The position numbers and the translations under genes are program-made. Under the pieces are notes generated by a model. That model was given only the letters and a program-made list of their open reading frames with translations, was not told the origin of the DNA and ran no database searches. A stretch of 64,000 nucleotides of DNA from Todiramphus chloris collaris (taxonomy: Eukaryota > Chordata > Aves > Coraciiformes > Alcedinidae), in assembly GCA_025345505.1 (NCBI GenBank), contig JANVCC010000056.1:1729049-1793048 (forward strand), in the 5' to 3' direction. Positions 1 to 14,316 of this stretch are shown here, in pieces. Positions within the stretch are counted from its first letter, which is position 1. The number at the start of each line of letters is the position of its first letter.

Positions 1-2654
1 AAGTGGTAAATTGCAGTTCCAACTCTAAGGCAATGCGGTCAAGCCTAATGCTAGTCGAGGCTAAAAGACAGTAGCCATTGGTCCATAGGAGCAGTGGTAT
101 GTTTATTCAAGTGACTTACCTAAGTGTTTGTGTCTTTAACTACCTTAACAGGAGCGTTTAAATATGTAGTAGTCTACTTTTGAATGGCAAAGATACATAC
201 AACAACAGGAAGAGAATAAATGAGAATGGTCAGTGGTAAAAATTTCAACAGGAAGTTTGTCTTGTTTTTTGTCTGCATTGGGATTCTCAGGTGTTTTCTC
301 TGACAGTATCCCCAGCAGGATGCTGTCCATTTTCCTGTCAAAGGAGAGTCACCAACAGCAGGCTAACCATAAACTAACATCATTCCATGTTTCATATCCT
401 CCTCCTCATCAGGAGGTACCTGCCCACGTTGTGGTTAGCAGGTCTAATTCTTTGTATTGTTTGCTGACTACAAGACTGTAGTTTGCCTTGGCCTTCGGTG
501 CTGCCTGCTTTAGCCTTCAGCCTTATATTCAGCTGCTGTCCTCTCTTTCCCTGTTCTTTACATTGCTTTTATTAGACCTGTTAAAAGTGGGCATTTACCT
601 CTGTTTTCTCCTGTCTAGAGCATCAACTTCACAGCCCATGAAAGACCCTGTGCTATTGATTGTTTTCACCACAGTATTTTGGAAGTTGTGCTATTGTAGG
701 AAGCTGCCAGGGTGCTGCTGCAGGGTACAGGCCCTGTGGACCTGCCCAAGTCCACACAGTGAAGTGTCACTCCTTGCTTGCTTCCGTGTCTGCCCCTTGG
801 TATGCCGTAACTGCCTGTGGCTTGTCCTGTGCCTAAAAGGTTATCCCACTCCAGTGAAACCTCCAGAGGATTAACTAATTCACTGTGATTACAATGCTGG
901 TGCATTGTCAGGGCATCCACTGCAGCAGGTTTCTGATATGACTTGTTCTTTAAACTCAAATTCCATGTGTGTTTGCTCTCTAATGTTCTGAACCAGCTTT
1001 ACCAATCTCCACAGGAGCTGCTGCTTTATTCAGTTATATTAGTGGACTTCCTGATGGCGCATTTCCAACTTGAACTGGATAGTGCTGTTCCTGCAACACG
1101 TTTGTAATTTGCTTTGGTTCTGTAAAGTCAGTCCAAGGAAATAAATTTTTTCCTTTAATCAGATCACTGTTTAATCTGTAGATGGCTGCCTCTCAGACTC
1201 CAGCTCTTTTCAATTGGTTCACAATTCCTTGCTGTCACTGACTGACTGTTCAGCCTGTGTTTTATTTACTTCAAGGACATCTGGCCTTTCTCTAGTTTTT
1301 GTTTTCTCTGAAATCATGATGTCCCAGTGAGTGAATCTGGAAGTTTGTGGATACACTGGAGATCAGTATCTATTCCAAGTTCAAATGATGCTGTACTTGT
1401 TTCTTTCGCAGTTTGGATTCTGTGTGCTTCTATAAGGTATTAATTCTTTAAAACTCATCTGTTGTACAATTCACCCTCATATGAGCCTCATGTAAATACC
1501 AATAAAGAATACTGCAAATATGTTTGTTTGGTTTTTTTTTAAACCACTGTATTTTAATGGAATGGCTTCTGTCACAAAAATGTGCTGATAGCTCTGGAGA
1601 GACAGAACAGAGGAAACATCATCTTTATTCTACCTTTCTTTGGGAACTGGTTAGCTTCTCACATAGACATGCTTGGAGCAATCTTGCTTGAAGGATGTTG
1701 GGCTAGTGTGTCGTCCAGGATAGGTGAAGTACCTAGGCTCAAAGTTTGTCTTCTACGTGGAAAGAAAGCATAGCACTTTCTATCTCAGGCTTCCATAATG
1801 ATGTCTATATGGCAGCAGAGTAACAGATACATTACCGTTTTTGGATGAACAGCATTCGAATCTGTTGGAAAACATTCACGTCTAAGACTTGGCTGCACTG
1901 TTTCCTAGGGGATATCTCATCTTCTTGTACTTCTGTGATGTGAGGGTTCTAGCAGAATAGTAGGAAACACAATAATTCAGATGATCCAATATTTAGAGAA
2001 TTGCAGTCTTACTAAAGTTAGGATTAGCCTATCGGAATTTAGGGAAAAGACTGGATTCCTGGGCAGGATGGCAACTCAGGGAAACAAGGGTGACTGCTTA
2101 GAGAAGCGCAAGAGAGGAGAAAGAAAAGGTAAAGAGTCAATGAGAAATTGTTTGGCCTGAAAGGATGGATTCATCATATCTGTCAGTGGCACTTTCAAAC
2201 AACAGTTCACCTTTTAGATGTTCTTGCATCTGTGATCTCTGCTCTGAAAAATCTCCACTTGCATTCTTTCATCTTACAGCTGGAATATTGAATCAGTGAC
2301 CTTTTCTGACTCAGACACATTGTTGTCTCTGACCTCCTCAAATCATAGTTTCACCTTTGTTGCTGCCAGATGCCTGACTACTTTCTGTCTCCCATTTCTC
2401 TGCACATCAGAAACTGTCCTTCATTCCTAGCTGAGTCTTTCCTGTTGGTCTGTCACAGAGCTGCTTTTCTCACCACTTGCCTCTCAGATCATTATAATTG
2501 ACAGGCATTTACATTTTATTCCACTTTAGGAAAGCAGCTTCCATATGGAAAACACATTTTATTTGATGGTTGATTTATCCAGGAGCTGATCTTAGTCATA
2601 ATAACTGTTTCTCATTCAGGGTTGCTGCTTTTCTTTCTGTATTTTCCAGCTGGA
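1..2654. other. Intergenic, nothing recognised
   Basis: No exon-like series or mobile element was recognised. The longest frames (for example 488-874, plus, 128 codons) are rich in Leu, Cys and Ser without a domain pattern and are taken as chance. Confidence 0.5.
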
Positions 2655-2785
2655 CTGTTTGAGGCATAGGAGGTCAAGTGACTTGTCCCGGACTATGAGT
2701 CAGTGCTGTGAATTTGGATTAGGATCCAGTATCCTAAAGGCTCCCAGTCTTCTTCTCTGACCATCACTAGACCATGCAGCATCTC
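2655..2785 (+). mobile_element. MIR-like SINE relic
   Basis: The order aggtcaagtgacttgtcc, then tgtgaatttggatta, aggatccag and ttcttctctgaccatcacta follows the MIR consensus core and 3' half (ttaagtgacttgccc ... ggattcgaaccc ... tctgactcca). Divergence is high, as expected for an ancient amniote SINE. Confidence 0.5.
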
Positions 2786-4997
2786 TGAAAGGCATGGCTC
2801 TGTGGAAAAATACAGATTAAGAACACTGAGTTTGAATCTTTTATGCCCAGAACGTAGCTATTGAGCCTTGTTCAGATTACAATGAAAACATGTTTTTTTA
2901 AGTAAATAAACCATGTAACAGCGTTTTGGGTTTTGGCTTTGTCTCTTTCTCTGCCCAGATACATAGTTGCAAAGTGTTTTTTATCAGCAAACAATACAGG
3001 AAGCAAAACACGAAGGGGAGGAAATCTGGAAATGCTTGGCCTAACCGCAGCCATGATTTAACGCGTACTGTGGACAGACCAACTCCTTTGTGTCTGTATG
3101 CAGTTGCAGTTGGGTGCCTCTTCCCCCTTTAATTTGAGCATACTGCTGTTTATAACTTGAGGTAAAAATCCTCCTTTTTATCTGTGAAACATACTGAGTC
3201 TTCTCAAGGGTGCCTTCTGGAACATTTCAGCTTCAGAGATCTCAGTTAAGACATTTTGTATTCAGAGCAGCCCTACAGGGTGATGGGAGCGCTCCCCCGT
3301 TTTATCAAGCACAATAAAAGCGCAGGGAAGTTGGTGCAAGAATTCCAGCTAACTTTGGGAGTCCAGTCTGAAGTGTTTACTGTAAGAAAGTGTATTGCTT
3401 ATGCTTTAAAGGATTTTGTATATTATTGGCTGGCTGTTTCTTAAAGAAAACAGAATACAAAAATGACTTGTTTGTAAACAACATCAGTGTATTACCACAA
3501 GGCTCAATTTCACTGAGTTGATTTTACAGAGACTTCTGTCACAGGTTTTGGGTGGACAGCAGCACCTGTAGCTTGTTGTCTACTACTGAGGAAGTAATTA
3601 GTCTGCAGAGTGAACTCCATTGCTAACGTCTAATCAAACCTTTTTCTGTTGTCTTATCCTTATCCACTGGCTTCTCATCCCAATTTCCAAGCTGCTTTTA
3701 AGCAGGTGTGAAATAATGGTCTCCCCAGCCATGTCTTCTGTCCTTGTTCTTAAGCATGACGGTGCCAGACACAATCATCTGCAAGTATTGATGGGACAAA
3801 GTTACTCTCATTTCAGGGAGCACTAGTACAATTGCACTGAATCTCTACAGAAGACTGTCCCGGAGCAGATAAAAGGAATGGGAATGCTCAGATTAATGTT
3901 CTGGAGAGTTGCAAAATTATAGGCAGTTGAAAAGAGATTTTTATAATGCCAACTATTAGATAACTGTGGCTTTTTCTGAATCATCTGTGAATGGAATGAA
4001 GCTGACAGTGTCATGTTGGTTTGGCAAGAACCAACTGTTGCATTATCAGTATGGCCATCAGGCTGAGTTCTCAAGAAAACAAAACTTGGCTCTCAGACTG
4101 CAGTAATTTTGCTATGTACGTGTGCTCTGACTTTGCATTTTCTAATTTCTTTTGAATAACGTACAGGCCTCTGGCTCACACGTCCTTCTTTGTCATCTCA
4201 TATATGATTAGAGCTAAATTAATTTTTAATTCTAGAATACTGATAAATCTCTCATCAGTCCTTTGACTTGCATAACTGTATTACTATAAACCAATGATAA
4301 GAGCACTCCTGATGATACATTATGTAGTCCTTTGCTGGATGTTTAAAATAGAGAAGCTCATCTAGTTCTGAAAGTACCCGAGTGTGATGATGTCACACTG
4401 TTTTTGGTCAGCTTAAACAGATTATCAGAGATGACTGGTTACTATGTCAAATATTCTTGATGATATTCAGAATTTATAGCACAGTACTGGTGTTCATTTC
4501 CTTTTACCTTCTCTGATTTAGGTAAGCATAGCTGTAGCAGATCAGAGACCCTTCCATCATACGTGCAAATTAGTCAGCTTGCTAGGTGTTAATTTAAATT
4601 TTAAATTTGAATAGTTTTGTAAGCCTCTATACAGGGGGAAATACGAGTGGCACTCTCACTGGTGCTTCCATAAAAACTCTGACTAAAGAGGTTTAGGTCC
4701 AGTGTAATTTCAGGTTGCACTGAAAAAATGGGCACAGATGAAATGGCATCCACATGCCATAAGATTCTAAGGGAAATATTTCAAGGTTAGCAATTCTTAT
4801 AAGATGTCTGCTCTTTGAAATTCAATCCTCATGGAAATTCATATTCTCATGAAAATTTCAACCAACTCCTGACAGACTAGAACTGGAGCAAATCTGTCTG
4901 GTTTTGATTTTAACTGGAGTCAAGGCTTTTGGTTCAGTATTGGACAACTTCAAGGAGACTAACTCACATAGCTGAAGTTGAATTTTTTTTTTCCCTT

Positions 4998-5015
4998 CCC
5001 CCCCCCCCCCCCCCC
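4998..5015. repeat. C18 homopolymer
   Basis: An 18-base run of C follows a T-rich tract; on the minus strand it is G18, able to form a G-quadruplex. Length is likely to vary between individuals and sequencing reads. Confidence 0.9.
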
Positions 5016-6019
5016 GCCTTTTTTTTCTGAAATGTTAGGAGAACCAGGCATTACAGTTGAGATTCTGATTATAGCTCTAACAGACTTCACATAATCATGT
5101 GCACACATAACTTTTTAAATCAATTTTGTTTGTAAGTTTGTACTGATACATATATAGAATGAGGAGGTGTTGCATGTTGTACAGGTTACGGGGGGGACAG
5201 GTGTTGGTTCGGTTTGGTTTTGTTTAGTGTAAGCTTGAATTTGAACTCTGGAGGTAGGATTTTCCAGAGGATATCTGTCTTAGGTATTTTTGAGGCACAC
5301 ACTTGTGAAATAGAGAACATCTGGTTCAACATTGTTAATCTCCATTTGGAGAATGCCAGTTAGTTATTACTCAGACTTTATGGTGAAAAGAAAATATTTT
5401 GTTTTCCAACATTGTCTGTTGTTTTTCTTTCTGCTTTTGAAACTTTTCTGAGCTGGTGGAACAGGAAGAGTATGCATTTTGTAAATGTAATGAATGTGTT
5501 ATGTAAGCAATGGATTTTATTTTCTTTAGCTCTGCAGCTGCAAAATGGTTAGTTTTGGTGCTAGCTCAGTCTGGAAAGATGAGCCACTCTAAATAGCAAA
5601 TTACAGTTCTGCTTACTTTATTGTGGGGCTACAGTATGTAAACTTGCAATGTAAACTGTTGCATTCAAATGAGAGAAAATGAGGGCTAGGGAAGCTTGCC
5701 TGGTTTTTCACCTGCTGCAGTGAACTTCTGACTTCACAGAATTTGTATAAAACCTAGAAAAGCATTAAAGTTTAACAGCTACCAGTCTTTCATCAAATCA
5801 TTTGTAAAAACCAATGCTTGGAATACCAGTTGCTCCCTGGGGTTTCATATGTGCAACCCAAGAAAGTAATTTTACTTTCACTCTTTCCCATTTGCTTTCA
5901 CTCCCATTTAATAAAAATTACCAAACACTTTGTAAGGTCTACTTTGCAATGTACTTTGCCAGCCTCCCATAACTGTAGCCAGTAAGGAGAATGGAAATGT
6001 TTACTTTTTCTTTCTTTTC

Positions 6020-6040
6020 TTTTTTTTTTTTTTTTTTTTT
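6020..6040. repeat. T21 homopolymer
   Basis: A run of 21 T follows a TTTC-rich stretch. It could be an old minus-strand poly(A) tail, but no retroelement body is recognised next to it. Confidence 0.9.
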
Positions 6041-8034
6041 CCTGCTTGGAACAGCCCTTTATATTGCCCATAGCCCTTGACATTGATGTTTCTTCTTTCT
6101 TCCACAGTACTCCACAAGCTGGGCAAATTATAATTTTGCTCATGACACAGAAATTAAGGTAATGTAAAGTACATTTCAGCAAAATTCCCATTAAATACTT
6201 ATCGTACATTTTGAATTTCCGTTGTCCTATCCTTTTATTGCAGAAACTCTGCTCTTGAGATTAGCTGTGAACATAGGAATAGGTATTTTGCATCAAAGGC
6301 TCTGCTCCATTATTGTAAGAGGTTAGTAGTGTGAAAACAAAAGAAAAAGCCCTAATCTTCGCTTTTGTTTTTTTTTTTAGTAGTAGGTTTATTTTATACT
6401 GCAGTCATCACTGAGCTTTTTTCTGTAAGGAAAATCCTGTGGCAGATTTAAGTAAAAGCAAACAGTTTCCACAAATTTTGCTACTTACAGTAATTGGAAA
6501 GTTACATTCAGCAAGTTCTGGTGGTGTTTTGCTTGGGGGAGGGGCAAAGTACCTCAATGTTTAAGATTTCTGAAGTGGGAGAAAAATCTGTGGGAAATCT
6601 GTTTTATCTTTCTTGAATTTTCTTTTTAATAGGTTATGACATGGTGCACCAAGAATTGCTATTCCCTCTTCCCCAGCACACACACCCCACCCCCCCCAAC
6701 GAATTCTTCAACAAGTAGCAAATTATTTAAGATAAATGCCTACTGCTGTAGACAGCTGCCAGAATAGAAGTGAAAATAAACTGGTGAAAGGAAACTGCCC
6801 AGTTCATGGAAAGGGCAGCAACGATATAGTGCAGCAAGTCCATGACACTTCTGGATACACATGCTGAAAGACTTACCCTGGCTGGCCTGCTACAAATCTC
6901 CCAGTAATTCATTAAGGGGAAATGCTCCTTGCAACATTTCACTCCTATTTTAACACCCTTTGTCTTTACCTTCCATACTCAGTGGGTTCATTCCTATGTC
7001 AAGTGAGCCTCAGTGAAACCAGTTTTTCATTCCTTATAGAGCATACTGTTTTGCTCGAGTAGAAAGATTAGATGGATGCTTTTACTGTAAGTATTTTAAC
7101 AGTCTGTGGTATTTTTTCAAGGTTTGGGGTCAAAAGAAGGATATGATCATTGTGATCCAGTAAATTACATAGAATAAAGTAGCGTGACTACTGACTCAAA
7201 CAGGGGTGAATGTTGTCATGTTTTGCTGTAACTTTGAGAAAATGCCTTGAAGAAACAGTCATCCTCCAAATATAATACAGTCAGTTGTATATGAAGATGG
7301 AAATCTAAAAACATTTCCTGCTTGTTCTAGTCTGCTTCATTTCTTTGAAATTACAGAATTAATTTATTTTCATTATCACAGGGGCCAATTTGCTATAATT
7401 GTCTAGGGAAGAATCCCATTAACTTCACTCTGATTTTTTTCTGAATGCTGACCATGGGATTTGACCTGTTTAAACAAAGAAGCTTGCCATTTATTTCAGC
7501 TAGTATTTAGTTACATCAGGTGTCTTTATGCCTCCTTATGTAACTTGACAACCCTAAGAAAGTTGTAGCTGAGCCCTGGTTTAGTAATTTTGTATTTCTA
7601 AAACAGATCAGAATGACGGGACAATACTTGAATTTACAAAATAGTTACTGAAATATGTTGGCAGAAAGCTGGGTCTGGATAACCTGAGTGTATCCACAGA
7701 CGTAAAAGTGTCACAGAAGTAAAAATGTCGTCTTCTGCTTGTAGTTTACAGCTTTATGAGATAGGCAGGTTGGGAGTATTTCACTATACCAGTATTTCTG
7801 GTAGACTTTTTTTTTTTTTTTAAATTGTAATAGCTGCATCATGGCATACTGGCAGTTGCTTCTATATCTAGAACTGATTTAATACTTTAAGCAGCAGTGC
7901 AGATTCTTGAGCACAGTTTGTGGAGAATGGTTGTATCAAGAGAATGTCTCGGAATGGTTTTACCAACCACGCAATTCAAGAAGCGGTCTGTTTTACATTA
8001 GTGTGTTTCCAGCTACAGATTCCATTCTTTCTTT

Positions 8035-8110
8035 TAAAGTCTTGTTGTTGTTTCCCTATCTATAAAATGGCTTGTCATTGATGGCATTCTGTGGAGCCTC
8101 TGGATTTCAT
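8035..8110 (-). mobile_element. MIR-like SINE relic, reverse orientation
   Basis: The plus strand reads gtttccctatctataaaatgg, the reverse complement of the MIR block usually written ccattttacagatgaggaaac. Only a short stretch is recognisable. Confidence 0.4.
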
Positions 8111-10956
8111 TCATAAACCTTTACAGTCTGATGGGATTTCCATGTCTGAGACATATTCCATTGTGTGTATGCACACACACATACATGCAAATGCTGCAGT
8201 CCTATCTGTGCAAAGGAATCTCCTCTTTGGTGGAGGCATATAAATGAAATGTCATCTGACTGAAAAATGTTCATACTGGGACAAGAGTGGGCTGCATGTT
8301 CACATTGGTCCAGTAAGAAAGCTAACCTCCATGATACTTAAAAGCTTTATTGCCTGTGTCTTGTTTATTTCTTTCCTTTTTTTAAAATAGGTTTTTTCAT
8401 AGCACTAGTCAGTGTAACCTAAGGTACCAGAATCTAAGCTGCTGTAACTCCTGTTACCTCTCCTGTGGAGTTAGAAATTCAGTAAGATGCTCTTTCCTTG
8501 GTTTAACACAAATGATAGTTGAATTTGTTTGTAACCAGGATGGAAACATCCAATATTATAAAGCAAAGAAAGCAAACCCTCTGCACAATAGTTATTTTTT
8601 CACTCATTGCATTAAGTTTGAGACTTTAGTACCTACTACAAGTCCTCACCTTTTTAAGTGCTGAAAATATTCTTATGTTTATATGTGGGTGTATGATGTT
8701 CATTATCTTTAAAGTCCTGAAGAATCTGTATTTGGCATGATATGGTAGTGCCATGCTTGACACTCTTTCTTATTATGCACAGAGAACATTTTAGCAGTTA
8801 GTTTTTCTTTGTGATTGCATTTGGTGTCTAAATATTGTTTGATGGACTATGGTTAGTTTAAAAAACCATCCCTGCTCTGTCGGATATGTGCATCTCCTGC
8901 TTTATACCTTATCACATGCTTTGTGCCCTAAGAGCAGAATACAGTGAAGATATCTGAATTCCATCATCAGTTCACAGTATAGTGTCCCTTTGCACCACAT
9001 TGGAACTTTTTGTCTTATATTCAAGTTGTAATAGCCTTCTGACACTTTATATCACTAACCCACCAACAGTATTCTACTTTTTTTATCAGCTTGCATTCTC
9101 TTTTCTTCAGGCTTACTTGCTTTGTCCCCTTGCATGATTCCTTATCCCTGATGGTAAATTGCATCCCCAAAATAACAGATAGTTACTTCAGCACTGTCTT
9201 AGCAAAAACAGACCTTCAGAGGAATGCTAAAGCAAAGTAGTATTAATATGAAAAAAAAAAAATAGTAATGAAGGTAGAACTAAAGACAGTAGTAAGCTTA
9301 GTAGCTAAAAGTGAAAAGAATGAGTGATGAGTCTTAATACTGTTCTGGATTAAAGTGATGGATATGGTTTTAGCTTGTTATAAACATCTCAATGAAACAA
9401 AGTGATGCCACCTGGTAAAGCGATAGATTCACTGTTTTTTATAACTCTAAAATTAGTGCTGTTAAGTAGTGAACCATGATGCGTAACTACTTGCAGAGGT
9501 GTTTTTCTTTGTCAGATGAGCTGTGTTAGCAGGAATCATTACAAGCACCTGAAGATTGAACCTAGCTTGAAAATGCAGACAGATTCAAGGTGACATAAAA
9601 ACAAGGCACTCAAGTGTGCTCTTGATCACAAGTAGATTATTTTTATTTACGTTTTTGCCTGCCTGTAGTATGCTGTTTAGAAATTACTTGGAGAAATCAA
9701 CTGTGCTTTTATTAATTAAAATGTTATGTGTACTTAATAGATATATCTCATCTAAGATGTGTTTTCTGTATTTCTCCTTTTCAGAATATTATTAGAAGTT
9801 GACTGCTATATGTAAACTGCATATATTAGAGGGCATGGTTTTGCTGCCCAAAAGCAATGATCTCTTGAAGTACAGGTAACACGCTTGTAAGGAAGCAGAA
9901 AAGCATAAAATGTGATTAATTTCTTTTCATAACTCCTAGAGGGTCAGGGCCTGTGACACACACTACCTTCACCTTTTACCTTGAATTTATTTCTTGATGG
10001 GAACACAGAGGTAGGAAGGTTTGTATTGCTGCTGGAGATGTGACTGACTGGATTGTCATCCAAGCTGTGAGGAAGGCTTTCAAAGGCTTAAGAAAGAAAT
10101 GTGCCTCAATCTTATGAAGTCTATTAAGGAGTTTGGCACCTCGTGTGCCTTTGCCAGAGGTGCAATTTTTTCTCATTTCATTTAGAAACCTTAAACATGG
10201 AGGTTGCTCTGTGCCATACTACAAAGTAGGCCTATTTCAATAATAACTTTAGTGCTTACTTCCCTCTCGTTTGGTTTGCAACTGTTTATAAATGACTTCT
10301 TTAGGGGTTGACAGCTTTGTAGAGCTCACTAATGTAGAGTGGTTAATAGCATCCATTAAATAAATACCTGTTTGTTGGCAGTCAGCAGCTTACATCTTCT
10401 TTAGGTCTCTATTTCTTATCTGCTGTCTTTTTGTCTGTAAGCTTTTTGTTCTATACCTTGACTGGTACGAGACATTTCATTAGCACTACCAGATTATTTT
10501 TTTTGTCCTTCACATTTTAAATGTAATTTGTTAATGCTTGCTGATCATGTCTAATTTCCTGAAGAGATATTTAACCAGGGATGATTGTTGCTGTTCTGCT
10601 GATTGTGTGTAATGGTCTTCAGCTAGCAGAAGCTCAAAAACATGGCATACGTGTTTGTATACCAACATGTATATATGTGTAACCAAATAAAAGCTTACTG
10701 TTGGGATCTTCTTCTGTAAAGGCTGCAAACCTTTAAGTGCTGCTTTCCAAATAATGGCTCTGTTCATCAAATCCCAGGAGTTAATTTGAACCTTGGAGCA
10801 GATGAATGCACTTAGGTTCCTAAAATTTAAATCAGAAGAATGTTTTTGAGCTTGGTAATTTCCTGTTAATTCCTTACTGTTGGTTTTGTTTTTTGTTCTC
10901 TCCATTTGCGTTTGAAATAAAAAGGAACAGTGCAAAACCACAATTGCACTCAAGGA

Positions 10957-11000
10957 ACGTTATTTGGTTGGAATTGGAAAGGACCAACAGGATCAGAGTA
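10957..11000 (-). mobile_element. Possible eroded CR1 3' end fragment
   Basis: The plus strand reads ggttggaattggaaaggacc, reminiscent of the reverse complement of the CR1 3' end (gggttggaagggacc). It is too short and diverged for a firm call. A CCT-rich low-complexity tract follows. Confidence 0.2.
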
Positions 11001-13257
11001 GCCTTCCTCTCCTCCACCTCCTCCTCCTCTGTCTCCCTCACAAGGTTCTAGTCTGTAATTATAAGGCCAATTTATACATCAGTCTTTCTTCATGGAAATA
11101 AAGGTCTAATTTAATGCATATGCTTACCTATAATCTGGCATTTTGTTCTTATCCATGTTGTGCTACTAGAGGAGGCAGATAGAGATCTTCTAGGAAAAAA
11201 ATGTCAAGAGCTCTTTTCATCAAGTCTGGAGAGTTCTGCATAGTATGGGACAATATTTTATGTGTGATATTTCAGGAAAACACCATCATCTGTAGAATTG
11301 CTCATATACTGATCTCAAGTGTATGCAATTCTTACACAGTTTTAAAATTTTGTTTAAAATTTTATTATCAGTTTTTATATACTAATACATATTTGAGAGG
11401 CCTTTTTGTGTACAAATAGGATGATGTATGACCTTAAAATCAGCATTTAATACATTTCAATAATCCATGAAATTCTGTTTTTATAGAAATAGTCTCTTCA
11501 TTGCTGTATGTGAGGTGCAAATGGGCACTATATATTCCATAGGCTTTAAGAAAAGGAGTGAATTTGCTCTGTGTTTTTGTTTTTGCCAGACCATTCTTTT
11601 TTTTAACTATTAATAACTCTGAATAAGTAGAAGGCATTTTGAGAATCTTTCAGATTCAGAAAAAGGATCTATATCATATTAAGACAATACTAAATACTTC
11701 TGTGTGTATTCAAGGCTGACAAAATAAATATGTCTTAATTTGTAATCTCTTGATAAGTAAAATAATAGGTTAAAAACTTCTGTTACACGAATAGTTATTT
11801 GCACTTAAAAATTATTTGTATGCCTTATAGTTCGAGCAGGGCGAATATGCACAAGCAAATACTAAGTTCAAAACAAGAATCCTGAACCTAAATTTTCTAC
11901 TTCAGAAAGTCATCCTTTAGGAAGCGTCAAAAATAGAAAAAATGAGAGGCCAGGAAGAAGAATAATGGAATCGAGTCTAACTGGGCACGATAAGGAGCAA
12001 AGTTATGAGTTAGAAACATCAAGATTCCATAAAGCTTTTTCTCCATTGCAAATGAAGGAGCAGAAAAGGTTTCAAGTATGGAACTTGCATTAATGCAGCA
12101 GCCACAAGTGCATGCTCCGAGAATTGCTGCTAGGATAGGAGAACTGGAGATACTGCTTTCATTATGCTATTTATTCTTCATAGTGTGTTGTGCTATTGAA
12201 TGTATGGTAGAAAGTGTCTCCTGCTGTTCTTCTGTGACATTTTAAAAATGACAAATCCAACAAGGAGTCTGAGATTAGTGTACACTGACCAATCAGTTAA
12301 TTTTTCATGTGGTAAAGTGAATTACAGCAAGTGTTAAGGAGGAAAGAGGACATGTGGAGAGCAGCAGGTTTCAGAAATACAAGTTTCCAAGTGTTCCAAA
12401 GCCTTAAAGATATATAGGCATGAATAAAATAACTTTACAGAACAGTGTAAGTTGTAATGGAATAGCTGCATATTTTCTGAATTAGGTCACATAAAATGCT
12501 GAATTAGCTCATCCCTACTTCAGAAAAGAGCCAAGAGCCTGTTTGAGTTATCAGACAAGTAACAACTCAACCATGGGAGAGGACTAAAGGGACAGCCTTA
12601 TAGTCCTGTACCCTTTGTATGTTTAATGCTGTCATTCCTTTCCTTCTGGGATTTTCGCTCAGTCATCTCCATTCTCCTGTGAACAGCTATTTCCCAAGAG
12701 GTAAAGAAACTGTTTGCCTTTAAATTCACGACATTGACCCATTTAGAATTGGGTTTACGTTTTACAATTCCTTGTGATAGTCTTCCTTCAGGTGAGTTGG
12801 AAGTTGTTCTGTCTTTGTGTCCTATGTAAAATAAAACTCTCAAGACACTTGGATTTGGATTTGCTTTGCTAAAATACATTACAAACAAACCAACTCAAAC
12901 ACCACTGAATTGTAGTGAACCTTTAGGAATCTGTGAAAGCAATGTTTGTACTTGATTCTTGCTAAAGACAGAAGAGAGAGAAACAGAAATTGAAGTGTAT
13001 TGCAAATCAATTGGATACATTTAAATGATCGCCTGTAAGTGAAAAACCCTGGTGTGAGTGGGTGTGCTGGTGTGTTGGCAAGTAAAAGCTTGTTGAAAAG
13101 GACTGGTGTAAATCAAGACATTTTTTGTATCAGTAAAAAAACACTGGGAAAATGCGTGCATATGGCTGAATGATGCAATGAGTTGGGTGAAGTAAAAGCA
13201 CTAGGTTCTCTTCACCTTTTCAGGGGCTGTAAATAAGGAGCAGGTCCACTGAACAGT

Positions 13258-13286
13258 TGCACAGGTATGAACAGTGCACAGGTATG
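13258..13286. repeat. 17-bp spaced direct repeat
   Basis: TGCACAGGTATG occurs at 13258-13269 and 13275-13286, a small local duplication in intergenic DNA. Confidence 0.7.
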
Positions 13287-14104
13287 CACAGGAAACTGAA
13301 GACACAGGGGCAGAAGCAGAGAGGTTAAAGTCTTCTGTAAAGGTTAGGAAGGAGAACTGGTAAATCAGTGACCTCTGGAGTGGATCTGAATGCCAGATGC
13401 ACTTCTGTTGTCAATTATGCTTCTATTCCTTGCTCCTTTTTAATTGCCTTTCTATAATCAATCAGTGTTTCCTATAATCAGTGCTGCACTTCCCAACAGG
13501 ACTTTATCATAAGAACACAAACACTAGTGGGACACAGGGGATCCCGGTGAATCATTTGTGGTGGGCTGAAGGCAAGAAGGCAGTTTTGGCAGCAGATTAC
13601 GAGAGTGGGGGTGACACCACTGCCAGAGCAGGCAGAGCTCAGGGAGAAAAAAAAATCCCACCTTAAAGTGAGAAGAAGAAACCAGGCAGGTGTGGAGAGT
13701 CTTATAACAGTGGATATGTTCCCATGCCCAGTCTGTGCTGACCTGGCAATTGGTCAGCTCAGATTGCTTTAATCTAGTGAGTGGCACTGATTTGAGATGA
13801 GGCCTGTGTAAGCTTATGAGGGAATCCCATTACAAAATTATCTTAGCTTTTGTGACACTTCTGGATTCATGTTTATTCCTGAATTGCATTGTGCTCATGA
13901 ACAAAGGTACTTTTTTTATTTTGTTTTGTTTTGGGTTGGTTTTTTTTGTTTCTTTGTTTTTGAAACAGTTCAGTATTTGAAAGTATGAAGGAGGGAAAAT
14001 ACACAGATAAAAGGAGAGTTCAGAAATCTGACTGAACCTTAGGCTTAAAATTTGAGTTACTACTGTATTCCAGTTACTGAGTATCTGGAATACCATCTTG
14101 CTAG

Positions 14105-14316
14105 CTTCAAGGAAGAATTTCTTCCCCATGAGGGTGGAGAGACTCTGGAACAGGTTGCCCGGAGAGGTGGTGGAAGCCCCATCCTTGGAAGTTTTTAAGC
14201 CCAGGCTGGATGGGGCTCTGAGCAACCTGCTTTAGTGGGAGGTGTCCCTGCCCATGGCAGGAGGGTTGGAGCTAGATGATCTTTAAGGTCCCTTCCAACC
14301 CTGATAATTCTATGAT
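14105..14316 (+). mobile_element. CR1 LINE 3' fragment
   Basis: The segment reads as the conserved CR1 3' end: a gagggtggagagactctggaacaggttgcc-type block, then an aggctggatgg block, a cccatggcaggagggttgga block, and a tcccttccaaccct block ending in attctatga. Truncation to about 210 bp is typical of dead avian CR1 copies. Confidence 0.92.

Larger units (their letters stand above)
2786..8034. other. Intergenic, simple repeats only
   Basis: It contains the C18 and T21 tracts and a small palindrome at 4381-4399. No gene is supported. Confidence 0.5.
8111..14104. other. Intergenic
   Basis: AT-rich unique sequence with a short CCT tract near 11010 and a possible CR1 trace near 10960. No coding region is supported; the 140-codon minus frame at 10531-10953 has no recognisable domain. 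Confidence 0.5.

Noticed and set aside
488..874. 128-codon plus-strand open frame
   Set aside because: Leu/Ser/Cys-rich translation of pyrimidine-rich DNA with no domain, no splice-site support and no homology I recognise.
10531..10953. 140-codon minus-strand open frame, the longest in the intergenic part
   Set aside because: No recognisable motif, low-complexity tracts included, and no exon structure around it.
13830..14225. 131-codon minus-strand open frame
   Set aside because: Its first half is antisense to the CR1 fragment, and the rest is T/G-rich low complexity.
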